Origin: Rhizobiaceae bacterium
GTDB lineage: Bacteria > Pseudomonadota > Alphaproteobacteria > Rhizobiales > Rhizobiaceae
Length of the DNA: 64,000 nucleotides
Direction of reading: 5' to 3'
Assembly (NCBI GenBank): GCA_017640615.1
Contig: JAEPQK010000003.1
Location: 62,001-126,000, forward strand
The position numbers and the translations under genes were made by a program. The stretch's first letter is position 1. Each line of letters starts with the position of its first letter. Positions 17,534-26,228 of this stretch are shown here, in pieces. The notes below the pieces were generated by a model. It had not been told where the DNA came from. It searched no databases and saw only the letters and a program-made list of their open reading frames with translations.

Positions 17534-18565
17534 ATGGCGCTCGCCCGTGCACGGCGCGGCAATCGCGGGGTCGACTATTGGCCGGGATTCGTCGACGCCC
17601 TGTCGACACTGCTGCTTGCGATCATGTTTCTGCTGTCGGTCTTCGTGCTGGCGCAGTTTCTGCTCAGTCAGGAAGTCACGGAACGCGACGAGGTGCTGAC
17701 CCGCCTCAATGCCCAGATCAACGAACTGACCCAATTGCTCGCGCTCGAGCGCTCCAACACACAGGACGCGGAAGATCAGCTCGCTGCCCTTTCTGCCTCG
17801 CTCTCCGACGTCGAGGCAGAGCGCAGCCGCCTGCAGCAGCTGCTTTCGGCCGGCGCGGGCGCCGGCGCGCAGGCCGAGGCGCGTATCGGCGCACTGTCGG
17901 AACAGCTCGACGACGAAAAGCAGATCAGCCAGCGCGCGCTGAGCCAGGTCGAACTCCTCAACCAGCAGATCGCGGCATTGCGCAAGCAGATCGGCGCGCT
18001 GGAAGCAGCCCTTGAGGTTTCGGAACAGCGCGACCGCGAGTCCAACACCAAGATCGCCGATCTTGGCCGCCGCCTGAATGTCGCACTCGCCCAGCGCGTG
18101 CAGGAATTGAACCGCTACCGTTCCGACTTCTTCGGTCGGCTGCGCGAAATCCTGTCCGACCGTGAAAATATCCGCATTGTGGGTGACCGTTTCGTCTTCC
18201 AGTCGGAAGTGCTGTTCCCGTCAGGTTCGGAAATTATCAACGATGCAGGCCGCGAAGAGATGGCCAAGCTCGCCGGGGCAATCCTTGAACTGCAGCGCGA
18301 GATACCGCCCGAAATCAATTGGGTGCTGCGCGTCGATGGCCACACCGACAACATCCCGCTATCTGGCGCTGGCCGCTACCGCGACAACTGGGAACTTTCG
18401 ACGGCCCGCGCGACCTCGGTGGTGAAATATTTGATCGAGGAGGGCGTCCCGGCCGAACGGCTCGTTGCAGCAGGCTTCGGCGAATTCCAGCCGCTCGACA
18501 ATGCGGATACGGATGAAGCGCGCTCCAAGAACCGCCGCATCGAGCTGAAGCTTACCGAGAAATAG
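17534..18565 (+). CDS. MotB/OmpA-like protein with long coiled coil
   Basis: Partner of the preceding MotA-like protein. The 343-residue product has a short cytoplasmic N-terminus, one transmembrane helix (about residues 22-44) preceded by Asp21 in GFVDALSTLLLAIMF, which matches the proton-carrying Asp of MotB, then about 150 residues of predicted coiled coil (46-195), and a C-terminal OmpA peptidoglycan-binding domain with DGHTDNIPLSGAGRYRDNWELS and the SKNRRIELKL end. The long coiled coil could span the periplasm or reach through the wall. It converges on vapC2 with 3 bases between stops. Confidence 0.87.
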   Translation: MALARARRGNRGVDYWPGFVDALSTLLLAIMFLLSVFVLAQFLLSQEVTERDEVLTRLNAQINELTQLLALERSNTQDAEDQLAALSASLSDVEAERSRLQQLLSAGAGAGAQAEARIGALSEQLDDEKQISQRALSQVELLNQQIAALRKQIGALEAALEVSEQRDRESNTKIADLGRRLNVALAQRVQELNRYRSDFFGRLREILSDRENIRIVGDRFVFQSEVLFPSGSEIINDAGREEMAKLAGAILELQREIPPEINWVLRVDGHTDNIPLSGAGRYRDNWELSTARATSVVKYLIEEGVPAERLVAAGFGEFQPLDNADTDEARSKNRRIELKLTEK

Positions 18566-18568
18566 GTC

Positions 18569-18949
18569 CTACCGAACGACCACGACTTCAAGGCCCGGGA
18601 TTTTGAGCTTCGCCCAGGCCTTGTCTGTTGTCAGCGCCGGAACGCCGAATTTGATGGCCAGCGCCAGGCAAGATCGGTCGCCGAGGCCACTTCCATGGTT
18701 TCGTGTGGCAGCCGAAAGCGAAGCGGCGAGAAATGCATCTTCAGCGTCGTGCGGAAAAATCATCAGCTGAAGCTTGTGGATGGCAGCACTGACATCGTCT
18801 TCCGAGGCGCCGGTATCCATCATCTTCTTCGCAACTTCCTGAACGTTGACGGCCGAAATCGCAGCCTCGGCGATATGGCTTTCTATCAGGTCGGAGCCCG
18901 GCTCTTCCTTGAAGAAGGCAATCAGAGCCGAACTGTCCAGAACGACCAC
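18569..18949 (-). CDS. PIN-domain toxin, VapC family (second pair)
   Basis: Ribonuclease toxin of 126 residues with the PIN acidic set: Asp5 in VVLDSSAL, Glu in VNVQEVAKK, Asp in GLGDRSCLAL and Asp in LTTDKAW. It follows its antitoxin by 3 bases and converges on the MotB-like gene. Standard short VapC length. RNA target unknown. Confidence 0.9.
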   Translation of the reverse strand: MVVLDSSALIAFFKEEPGSDLIESHIAEAAISAVNVQEVAKKMMDTGASEDDVSAAIHKLQLMIFPHDAEDAFLAASLSAATRNHGSGLGDRSCLALAIKFGVPALTTDKAWAKLKIPGLEVVVVR

Positions 18950-18952
18950 CGG

Positions 18953-19216
18953 TCAGTCGCGCTCTCGGGTGGCAAGGAAATCGTCCGAGCTGAACGGCCG
19001 TTTGACCGACTTGCGGAATATCTCGCGTGCCTCTCTAATCCGATCGGCAATCGTGGATATCTGGATCTGACCGTCCTTGATTGTCAGGACGAGTTCGGTT
19101 TCACCTTCGATGCCAACTGCATTGCGCATGGACTTCGGCAGAACCATCCGCCCGTTTGCCGCGATCTTTACCTTTTCGCTCAGGCCATCACCGTCGAGAT
19201 CAAGGGGCGCGTTCAT
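18953..19216 (-). CDS. AbrB/SpoVT-type antitoxin (second pair)
   Basis: Antitoxin of 87 residues with an AbrB-like DNA-binding core (KVKIAANGRMVLPKSMRNAVG, then ETELVLTIKDGQIQISTI) and a C-terminal toxin-binding helix region (RIREAREIFRKSVKRPFSSDDFL). Unlike the antitoxin in the ruv operon it has a 10-residue N-terminal extension. Upstream DNA carries CACTATATTGAAAAGTG, an imperfect inverted repeat that may be its operator. Confidence 0.88.
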   Translation of the reverse strand: MNAPLDLDGDGLSEKVKIAANGRMVLPKSMRNAVGIEGETELVLTIKDGQIQISTIADRIREAREIFRKSVKRPFSSDDFLATRERD

Positions 19217-19276
19217 GTGCCATCTCCAATACCATTGCCACTTTTCAATATAGTGACATCTCAGAATAGCGTCCAG

Positions 19277-19651
19277 CTACACACCCGCCCACAGGGCCAG
19301 CAGCGCCAGTCCCGCCGGTATCGTCTGCACGTACAATATCTTCCGGCTGACAGTCGCTGCCCCGTAGAACCCGGCAATGGCGACACAGGCAAGGAAGAAC
19401 ATCTTGATCGCGAAGCCTGCCTCGCCGAGCAACAGCCCCCAAACCAGCCCGGCAACGAGGAAGCCGTTATAGAGCCCCTGATTGGCGGCAAGCACCTTGG
19501 TCGAGGCCGAAAACTCCGGTGTCATGCCAAATGCCTTGCGCCCGCGTGGCGTGTCCCACAGCACCATCTCCAGGACCACGATATAGACATGGATCGCCGC
19601 GACCACGCCTGTCAGAATGTTGCCGATCAAAAGTGCCTCCCACGAGTGCAT
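19277..19651 (-). CDS. DUF1304 small membrane protein
   Basis: Integral membrane protein of 124 residues from MHSWEALLIGN with four hydrophobic segments. It matches the DUF1304 pattern: HVYIVVLEMVLWDTPRGRKAFGM early, then AANQGLYNGFLVAGLVWGL. No function is established for the family. The start at 19651 is chosen because the upstream residues are basic and not conserved. Divergent from the carboxypeptidase gene. Confidence 0.85.
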   Translation of the reverse strand: MHSWEALLIGNILTGVVAAIHVYIVVLEMVLWDTPRGRKAFGMTPEFSASTKVLAANQGLYNGFLVAGLVWGLLLGEAGFAIKMFFLACVAIAGFYGAATVSRKILYVQTIPAGLALLALWAGV

Positions 19652-19771
19652 TAGCCGCCTGCATTGAGCCCTGCTTCCGCGCATGCCGCAAGCCGCGCTG
19701 GCTCAAGCATACGACTTGCGCGCGTTCGCGACTTCGTGTCCCTTGCCGGCAATCATTGCCCGAGGATCCTC

Positions 19772-21256
19772 ATGTCGTTTGAAAAACTCGATGCGCTCTG
19801 CCACCGGCTGAACGCGCTGGAACACGCCACCGCCATTCTGGGCGTCGACGAAGCGACCGCCATGCCAGTCGGCGGCGGCGATGCGCGGGCAGACTCCATG
19901 TCGGTGCTTGCCGGTATGTACCACCGCCAGGTCACCGCACCTGAAGTCGGCGACTGGATCGCCGCCGCCGAGGCCGAAGACCTGTCCGCTGACCAGCACA
20001 AGGCAGTCGCCGAGTTCCGCCGCATGTGGACCGGCATGACGTGCCTGCCGCCCGAATTCGTCGAACGGCAGACGAAAACTCGCATGCGCTGCGAGCAACT
20101 CTGGCGTGACCTGCGCGCCAAAAACGATTGGGCGGGCTTCGCCCCGGCGCTGAAGAGCGTCCTGGAGCTAACCCGCGAGGAAGCCGCGATGCGCGCCGAG
20201 GCCTTCGACCTCGACCCTTACGATGCACTGATGGAGCAATACGATCCCGGCAACCGCGCTGCCGACATCGCGCCAATATTCGCCGAGCTCAAATCCTTCC
20301 TGGTCGATTTCGTGCCGAAGGCGCTCGCCGTGCAGGAAGAGCGTCTCGCCAGGCGACCGAAGAAGCCGCTGTCGGGCAGCTACCCAGTCGAGCGGCAGCG
20401 CGAACTCGGCCTCGCCATGATGGCGGCTGTCGGCTTCGATCTTACCCATGGCACCCTGTCCGTTTCGCATCATCCCTTCTGCGGCGGCGTACCCACAGAC
20501 GTGCGCATCACCACGCGCTATCGCACAACTGAGTTTCTGTCTTCGCTCATGGGCACGCTGCACGAAACCGGCCATGCTCTATACGAACAGGGCCTGCCGC
20601 GCGACTGGGCGCACTGGCCGTTGGGCAAGGCGCGCGGCATGTCCATGCATGAAAGTCAGAGCCTGTTCGTGGAAAAGCAGATCGGCCGCAACCCGGCCTT
20701 CTGGCGTTGGGCTCTGCCGGTCGTCGAGCGGCATCTCGAAGAAGACTGGTCGATCGAGGATATCCTGCGGCATGTCCATCATGTCGAGCGCGGGCTGATC
20801 CGCGTCGATGCCGACGAGGTCACCTACCCGCTGCACATCATCCTGCGCTTCGAACTGGAACAGGACCTGATCGCCGGCAAGCTGGAAGTCTCCGACCTGC
20901 CTGAGGCCTGGGATGCGAAGATGACCGAATATCTCGGCCTCTCGACCATCGATGATCCCGCGAATGGCCCGATGCAGGACGTGCACTGGCCTTCGGGCGC
21001 CATCGGCTATTTCCCGTCATACACGCTCGGCGCGATGATCGCCGCGCAGCAATGGGCGGCGATCACACGCAAGATGCCGGACGCCGAAGCACAGATGGAA
21101 AAGGGTCATTTCGATGCGCTGAACGACTGGCGCCGCGAACATGTCTGGACCCAGGCCTCGCGCTTCTCCACGCCGGAACTGATCGAACGCGCCACCGGCG
21201 AGCCGCTCAACGCTGCTCACTTCCGCGCGCATCTGGAAGAGCGCTACGGCGAATAG
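19772..21256 (+). CDS. M32 family metallocarboxypeptidase (Taq type)
   Basis: Cytoplasmic zinc carboxypeptidase that removes C-terminal residues. The 494-residue product carries the HETGH zinc motif (in LMGTLHETGHALYEQGLP), the downstream ESQSLFVEKQIGR block supplying the third ligand, and the family signatures DVRITTRY and GAIGYFPSYTLG. Length is typical. The ATG at 19772 begins MSFEKLDALCHRLNALEH, the family N-terminus; the open frame further upstream is not used. Confidence 0.95.
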   Translation: MSFEKLDALCHRLNALEHATAILGVDEATAMPVGGGDARADSMSVLAGMYHRQVTAPEVGDWIAAAEAEDLSADQHKAVAEFRRMWTGMTCLPPEFVERQTKTRMRCEQLWRDLRAKNDWAGFAPALKSVLELTREEAAMRAEAFDLDPYDALMEQYDPGNRAADIAPIFAELKSFLVDFVPKALAVQEERLARRPKKPLSGSYPVERQRELGLAMMAAVGFDLTHGTLSVSHHPFCGGVPTDVRITTRYRTTEFLSSLMGTLHETGHALYEQGLPRDWAHWPLGKARGMSMHESQSLFVEKQIGRNPAFWRWALPVVERHLEEDWSIEDILRHVHHVERGLIRVDADEVTYPLHIILRFELEQDLIAGKLEVSDLPEAWDAKMTEYLGLSTIDDPANGPMQDVHWPSGAIGYFPSYTLGAMIAAQQWAAITRKMPDAEAQMEKGHFDALNDWRREHVWTQASRFSTPELIERATGEPLNAAHFRAHLEERYGE

Positions 21257-21303
21257 GCGTCTATCCGGAAAATCTCGGCCGGGCGGCCGAACCGCTTGCG
21301 TGG

Positions 21304-21672
21304 CTAGGCAGCCACTTCCAAGAGACCGGCGGCGATTTCGGCGCGCAACTCGAACTTGTCGATCACGGCCGTTACCCCCTCCGTCTGTTCGCGCAGCAGA
21401 TAGGGCTGGTCGACATCCGCGGAAATCACGAAAAGCTTCGCTCCGCGGGTCAGGTGCCGCAACACTGGCAGCGTGGTCCTTATGTCAGCGATCCGGTCGA
21501 GGCGGTTGTCGAGAAAAATGAAGTCGAAGCGCTCGCGCTTGAGAAGAGCGATTGCATCTTCCAGCGTATAGACGCTTGTCATTTCCGACCCGTCCTTGGC
21601 ATGCAGCTTGACGAAGCACTCCATCAGCTTGTGCATGTTGTTGTCGTCGTCGATCAACAAAACCCTGTTCAT
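21304..21672 (-). CDS. Single-domain response regulator (CheY-like)
   Basis: Receiver domain of 122 residues with no output domain. Acidic pocket Asp8-Asp10 (LLIDDDN), phospho-acceptor Asp55 in FIFLDNRLDR, the switch Ser in FVISADVD and the conserved Lys in VIDKFEL are present. Divergent from the histidine kinase gene 128 bases away, so it is a likely phosphotransfer target of that kinase. Confidence 0.88.
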   Translation of the reverse strand: MNRVLLIDDDNNMHKLMECFVKLHAKDGSEMTSVYTLEDAIALLKRERFDFIFLDNRLDRIADIRTTLPVLRHLTRGAKLFVISADVDQPYLLREQTEGVTAVIDKFELRAEIAAGLLEVAA

Positions 21673-21741
21673 GTTGCCCCGCTAGCCCCAGCATCCATGG
21701 TTTCGAACCGCGTCTTTTTTCACCGCGTATTCACCCCCGAT

Positions 21742-21766
21742 TTGACATTGATTATGGTTAATAATC
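21742..21766 (+). promoter_or_regulatory. Putative -35 and inverted repeat upstream of the histidine kinase
   Basis: TTGACA at 21742-21747 is followed by the inverted repeat GATTAT-GGTTA-ATAATC (21750-21766) in the 127-base divergent region between the response regulator and the kinase. The repeat also contains a one-mismatch CtrA box (TTAA-N7-TAAA, 21758-21772). A promoter with an operator is plausible; which gene it serves is not clear. Confidence 0.4.
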
Positions 21767-21799
21767 GGTAAATTCTTAGGTTCCGCAGCCGTTTGCACT

Positions 21800-22882
21800 A
21801 TGCTCTCCGCGACCGAATCGCGGTTGGAGCTGGGGAATTTGATCGAGATTGCAGAACAGGTCTTCGACGCGATCGATGTGCCGATATTCATTATCGATGT
21901 CGAAGACGAAGCGACCTTTAGATTCCGCGCACTAAACAGGTGCCACGAGCAGAAGACCGGGCTCACAAATGAACTGGTGCGGGGCAAAACCCCGCAAGAT
22001 TTTGCGCCGGCCAGAACCGCGGCGACGCTGGAGCGAAACTATGGCGAATGTGTTCGCCGGCGCGCGGGATATACCTATGAGGAGTGTCTCGATCTCACCA
22101 GTGGTCCGATCTGGTGGCAAACTACCCTGACACCGACCTTCGCAGACGGCCGGATCGTGGCAATCGTGGGTGTCGCATTCGACATCACCGAGCGCAAGAA
22201 CACCGAATTCCAGCTGGCCGAAGCCTCGGCCAACCTCAAGCGTCTGAATGACGAACTGAGCGTACTGACCTCGACTGCGGCTCACGACCTTCGGGGCCCA
22301 CTGCGTCAGATCAAACTGATCATCGAAATGATCAAGGAGGACTTCCGCGACCTCGGCGACCAGAAAGCCGATCTGCTCAACACCTGTGACGACATTACCG
22401 CAAAGGCGCTCTCGCAGATCGATGAACTCTTGTCCTATTCGCGCTCGCTTTCCCTCACCGATGGTGCCCACTCTAGCGCCGATTTCTGGCACATGTGTTC
22501 CGACCTGACAGCGTTGCTGGACCCGCTCTCCAGGCACGAGATTGCCTTCCCTGATCTAGGGGTCGAGACCGAGACGGTTGTGCTGCAGATCATCCTGCGC
22601 AACTTGCTGGACAATGCGGTCAAGCACGCCAACAGGAAAATCGACATCGACATCAGGGATCACCCGGACAGCGAAGGCTGGCTTCTCCTGACGGTCAGCG
22701 ACGACGGCAAGGGCTTCACAGCCGAGGGCCAGTCGGCGCCCAGCGGCGTCAACGGCTTCGGTCTCGCGGCCGTCGGACGACTGATCGACCTCCGCGGCGG
22801 CGACATGAAGCTTGAGCGCTCCAAGCTCGGGGGCGCCAGCGTGATCTGTCGATTGCCCGGCAAAATACGGGCAAAAAACTGA
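21800..22882 (+). CDS. Cytoplasmic PAS sensor histidine kinase
   Basis: Soluble two-component kinase of 360 residues with no membrane segment. A PAS domain (about 18-130, ending AIVGVAFDITERKN) is followed by a short coiled linker, the H-box with His162 in TAAHDLRGPLRQ, the N-box LRNLLDNAVKHANR, the G1 box SDDGKGFTAEG and a G2-like GFGLAAVGRLIDLRGG. It is flanked on both sides by single-domain response regulators on the other strand (21304-21672 and 22885-23259; only 2 bases separate the 3' ends), suggesting a three-gene phospho-signalling unit. The signal sensed is unknown. Confidence 0.9.
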   Translation: MLSATESRLELGNLIEIAEQVFDAIDVPIFIIDVEDEATFRFRALNRCHEQKTGLTNELVRGKTPQDFAPARTAATLERNYGECVRRRAGYTYEECLDLTSGPIWWQTTLTPTFADGRIVAIVGVAFDITERKNTEFQLAEASANLKRLNDELSVLTSTAAHDLRGPLRQIKLIIEMIKEDFRDLGDQKADLLNTCDDITAKALSQIDELLSYSRSLSLTDGAHSSADFWHMCSDLTALLDPLSRHEIAFPDLGVETETVVLQIILRNLLDNAVKHANRKIDIDIRDHPDSEGWLLLTVSDDGKGFTAEGQSAPSGVNGFGLAAVGRLIDLRGGDMKLERSKLGGASVICRLPGKIRAKN

Positions 22883-22884
22883 AG

Positions 22885-23259
22885 CTATGAAAGTTCCGAT
22901 ATGAGCGTCTTCGCGAGTTCGCGATAACCGCTCATGGAGTCGGGTTTCACGAAATACCCGTCCGCCCCAAGTTCCTCGGAACGCTCCCGGTCGCTGATAT
23001 TGGTCGAGCTGGAGAGCATGTAGACGCGGCCGCCCGGCGCATCCGGGTCCTGACGTATTGTTCTCAGCACTTCAAAACCATCGAGCTCGGGCATATTGAC
23101 GTCGAGAAGCGTCAGGTCGGGATGTCTGTCGCGATAGGTGCCGTATGCTGCGCGAGGATCATCGAGCGCAAGTACATCCACAGAATCGGAGACCGCCATC
23201 AGGTTCTTTGTTATCAGAGACCTGTCGAACGAGTCGTCGTCGACTACGATGATGAACAC
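22885..23259 (-). CDS. Single-domain response regulator (CheY-like)
   Basis: Receiver domain of 124 residues. Asp7-Asp9 (VVDDDS), phospho-acceptor Asp53 in TLLDVNMPELDG, the switch Ser in YMLSSSTNISD and Lys in YFVKPDS are present. The start is taken at GTG 23259 because a strong GGGGAGGA site lies just upstream and the frame above it has no conserved residues. Convergent with the kinase, 2 bases apart. Confidence 0.88.
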   Translation of the reverse strand: MFIIVVDDDSFDRSLITKNLMAVSDSVDVLALDDPRAAYGTYRDRHPDLTLLDVNMPELDGFEVLRTIRQDPDAPGGRVYMLSSSTNISDRERSEELGADGYFVKPDSMSGYRELAKTLISELS

Positions 23260-23563
23260 GACGTCCTCCCCGGATCTGTCGGTTGGCTTTAACTCAATTA
23301 AATCTGACAATACGCGCCTTCGATGCGGCAATCATCGCTATCGGGCATTCGTGGTTTTACTGCGGCCATAGCACAAACGCAACCACATAGGTCGCTAAGC
23401 GAATATGGCTCGGGAAAGTAGCCAACGGCGCTGAAAGAGCGGCGCAGGAAGACCGAAGCAGCACGGTGAAGCGGACGAAAGGATGCGCCAACGGCTCGTC
23501 CGCTGTGGCTGTCACCGACCATATCCGCAGACGCTATTCTTGCTCTTCAACGGAGCCGCCGCC
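23260..23563. other. Non-coding stretch between response regulator and acetyltransferase
   Basis: About 300 bases that must hold the promoters for both divergent neighbours. I see no conserved gene, no strong hairpin with a T-run and no clear -35/-10 pair. TTTAACTCAATTAAA near 23289 resembles a CtrA half-site pair but has the wrong spacing (N5). Confidence 0.5.
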
Positions 23564-24022
23564 ATGCACTCAGCAAATTCAATCCCCGTTATTCGTCCTC
23601 TGGAAATGTCCGACTACTCCGCCTGGCGTGCGTTGTGGACCGACTATCTCACATTCTACGAGACCGAGAAGCCGGAGGAAGTCTATGCCTCGACATGGGA
23701 GCGGCTGTTCACGCCCGGAGAATATGAGCCGCGCGGGTTTATCGCCCTGCTCGACGGCAATCCGGTCGGCCTCGTGCACTACATGGACCACCGCACCACG
23801 TGGACGGTCGCAAACAATTGCTATCTGCAGGATCTCTTCACTGCGCCCGAGGCGCGGGGCGCCGGCGTCGGGGCGGCTCTGATAGCGGCGGTCGGCAAGG
23901 CCGCGGCAGAGCGCGGCATCACCAATGTCTACTGGATGACGCAGGAAACCAACGTTACCGCGCGCCGGCTTTACGACCGCGTGGCCAAACATCACGGCTT
24001 CATTCGCTACAACCTGGCGTAA
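23564..24022 (+). CDS. GNAT family N-acetyltransferase
   Basis: Acetyl-CoA dependent acyltransferase of 152 residues from MHSANSIPVIRPLEMSDY. The acetyl-CoA loop is clear in LFTAPEARGAGVGAALIAAV, and the C-terminal NVTARRLYDRVAKHHGF is typical of the family. Acceptor substrate cannot be told. Starts upstream of 23564 are open but lack family character. Confidence 0.88.
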   Translation: MHSANSIPVIRPLEMSDYSAWRALWTDYLTFYETEKPEEVYASTWERLFTPGEYEPRGFIALLDGNPVGLVHYMDHRTTWTVANNCYLQDLFTAPEARGAGVGAALIAAVGKAAAERGITNVYWMTQETNVTARRLYDRVAKHHGFIRYNLA

Positions 24023-24117
24023 GTGTGCGCCGTCCACCACACGCAACCGAACCGGAACTGCAGCGGCCCTACTCCTAAAGTGATATATCTTGGGTTGCGA
24101 AATGATTCGGTGGCGTC

Positions 24118-24996
24118 ATGCAAGCGAGCCCGATAATCAGCTTAGGCCTGCCCCTGGCTCTCGTGATCATCATGCTTGGGCTTGGCCTGTCCCTGAAACT
24201 TGAGGACTTCACCAAGTTTCTCACCCGACCGAAGCCGGTCATTGTCGGCCTCGTCTGCCACCTTCTAATCCTGCCGCTTCTGTGCCTGGCGTTGATCTGG
24301 GCTACAAACCTGTCACCCGCAGCCGCAGTGGGTATGATGCTGCTTGCCGCCAGCCCGGCCGGCACCTCCGCCACCATCTACACGCATCTCGCGCGGGGCG
24401 ATGTTGCGCTCAGCCTCACTTTCGCAGCGGTCACCACCGTGCTTGCCATTGTCACCATACCGCTATTCTCCAACGGTTCCATGCTGCTCTTCTATGGCGA
24501 GGGCGGCGCTGTCTATCTCGGCGTCATGCAGATTTTGCAGTTCTTCGCCGTGGCGATACTGCCTGCGATGGTGGGCGTTCTAATCAACAGCCGCTTCCCG
24601 GCGCTGGCGCGGCGTCTCGACCGCCCGGTCAAAATACTCGCTACGGTGTTTCTCGCCGCCGTGGTGGTGTTCGCAATCGTCGGCCAGTGGTCGGTGGTTC
24701 TGGTCTGGGCGCCGGTGCTGGGCGCCATCGTGCTCACCTTCAATCTGGTCACGCTGGCTGTCGGCTATTTCGTGCCCAGGCTGGCCGGGGTCGAGCGCGG
24801 CCAGGCCGTGGCATTGGCCATGAGCATCAGCATCCACAATGCTGCGATCGTGATTGCGCTCGCGCTCAGCGAATATCTGCTCAACAATGCAGAGATGGCG
24901 ATCCCGCCGGCTCTGTATGGCGTCATCGCCTACATCACCGCTGCGGCCTTCGTCTGGGGCTACAATCGCCGGCAAGGCACAGCGAAGCAGGCCTGA
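24118..24996 (+). CDS. Bile acid:sodium symporter (BASS) family transporter
   Basis: Membrane protein of 292 residues with about nine to ten hydrophobic segments. Family traits are the early GLGLSLKLEDFTKFLTRPK, the ASPAGTSATIYTHLARGDVALS loop and the late SISIHNAAIVIALALSEY. BASS proteins take up organic anions, often with sodium; the substrate here is unknown. Single gene; the VWA gene starts 41 bases downstream and may share its transcript. Confidence 0.88.
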   Translation: MQASPIISLGLPLALVIIMLGLGLSLKLEDFTKFLTRPKPVIVGLVCHLLILPLLCLALIWATNLSPAAAVGMMLLAASPAGTSATIYTHLARGDVALSLTFAAVTTVLAIVTIPLFSNGSMLLFYGEGGAVYLGVMQILQFFAVAILPAMVGVLINSRFPALARRLDRPVKILATVFLAAVVVFAIVGQWSVVLVWAPVLGAIVLTFNLVTLAVGYFVPRLAGVERGQAVALAMSISIHNAAIVIALALSEYLLNNAEMAIPPALYGVIAYITAAAFVWGYNRRQGTAKQA

Positions 24997-25037
24997 GCGG
25001 GCTTCGCGACAGCACAGCGCTGTGCTAACCGGTCGTC

Positions 25038-26228
25038 ATGTTCATTCCTTTCTTCCTCGAGCTCAAGGCCGCGAAGGTTCCGGTGTCGCTGCGCGAATAC
25101 CTGACCTTGCTAGAGGGCATGGACGCACGCCTTGTCGACTACGATGTCGAAGGCTTCTACTTCCTCGCCCGCTCCGCGCTGGTGAAGGACGAGCGCCATA
25201 TCGACCGTTTCGACCAGGTGTTTTCGCACGTCTTCAAAGGGCTGGAGGCAGTTTCCGGCGAAACCGCCATCGATGTCGAAAACCTGCCTGAGGAATGGCT
25301 GCGCCGGCTCGCAGAAAAGCACCTCACCGACGAGGAGAAAAAACTCGTCGAATCTCTCGGCGGGTTCGAGAAGCTGATGGAGACGCTGAAGAAGCGACTT
25401 GAAGAGCAAAAGGGTCGCCATCAGGGCGGCTCGAAATGGATCGGCACCGCCGGAACCTCGCCTTTCGGCGCTTATGGTTACAATCCCGAAGGCATCCGCA
25501 TCGGCCAGCATGAATCGCGTCACCGCCGCGCGGTAAAAGTGTGGGACAAGCGCGAATTCCGCAATTTCGACGATGCGGTGGAGATCGGTACCCGCAACAT
25601 CAAGGTCGCGCTCAAGCGACTGCGCCGCTGGGTACGCGAAGGCGCCGACGAGGAACTCGACCTGCCGGGCACGATCCACGCAACGGCGGAGCATGGCTAT
25701 CTCGACGTGAAAACGCGGCCTGAGCGTCGAAACGCCGTGAAGCTACTGATGTTCTTCGATGTCGGCGGCTCGATGGACGACCACATCCGTGTTGTCGAAG
25801 AGCTGTTCTCGGCCGCCCGAGCCGAGTTCCGGCAACTCGAATATTTCTACTTTCACAACTGCCTGTATGAGGGTCTGTGGAAGGACAATCGCCGGCGCCA
25901 TTCCGAAGTCACGCCCACTTTCGACGTGCTTCACAAATATGGCTCGGACTATAAGGTCATCTTCGTCGGCGACGCCTCGATGAGCCCCTACGAGATCGCC
26001 TATCCCGGCGGTTCAGTGGAGCATTGGAACCCTGAACCCGGCGCTGTCTGGTTGAACCGCGTACTCGAGCACTGGCCGCATGCGGTATGGATCAATCCGA
26101 TTCGCGAAAAGCACTGGGGCTACACGCACTCGATAAAGATGATCCGCGAGCTATTTGCGGAACGCATGTACCCGCTCACGCTGTCGGGGCTAGAGCGCGC
26201 GACAAAAGAGCTTTCGAGAAAGCACTAA
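25038..26228 (+). CDS. CoxE-type VWA domain protein
   Basis: Cytoplasmic protein of 396 residues of the CoxE/VWA family, which normally works with a MoxR AAA+ ATPase in metalloenzyme assembly. The N-terminal half is helical with charged stretches; the VWA domain starts near residue 232 (KLLMFFDVGGSMDDH), with a DxGxS form of the metal-binding site, and ends before ELFAERMYPLTLSG. No MoxR gene is adjacent here. Its stop overlaps the convergent amidohydrolase stop by 4 bases. Confidence 0.87.
   Translation: MFIPFFLELKAAKVPVSLREYLTLLEGMDARLVDYDVEGFYFLARSALVKDERHIDRFDQVFSHVFKGLEAVSGETAIDVENLPEEWLRRLAEKHLTDEEKKLVESLGGFEKLMETLKKRLEEQKGRHQGGSKWIGTAGTSPFGAYGYNPEGIRIGQHESRHRRAVKVWDKREFRNFDDAVEIGTRNIKVALKRLRRWVREGADEELDLPGTIHATAEHGYLDVKTRPERRNAVKLLMFFDVGGSMDDHIRVVEELFSAARAEFRQLEYFYFHNCLYEGLWKDNRRRHSEVTPTFDVLHKYGSDYKVIFVGDASMSPYEIAYPGGSVEHWNPEPGAVWLNRVLEHWPHAVWINPIREKHWGYTHSIKMIRELFAERMYPLTLSGLERATKELSRKH

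Noticed and set aside
16507..18565. Zorya-type phage defence system
   Set aside because: The MotA/MotB-like pair resembles ZorA/ZorB in outline, but there is no ZorC, ZorD or ZorE nearby and the neighbours are housekeeping genes.
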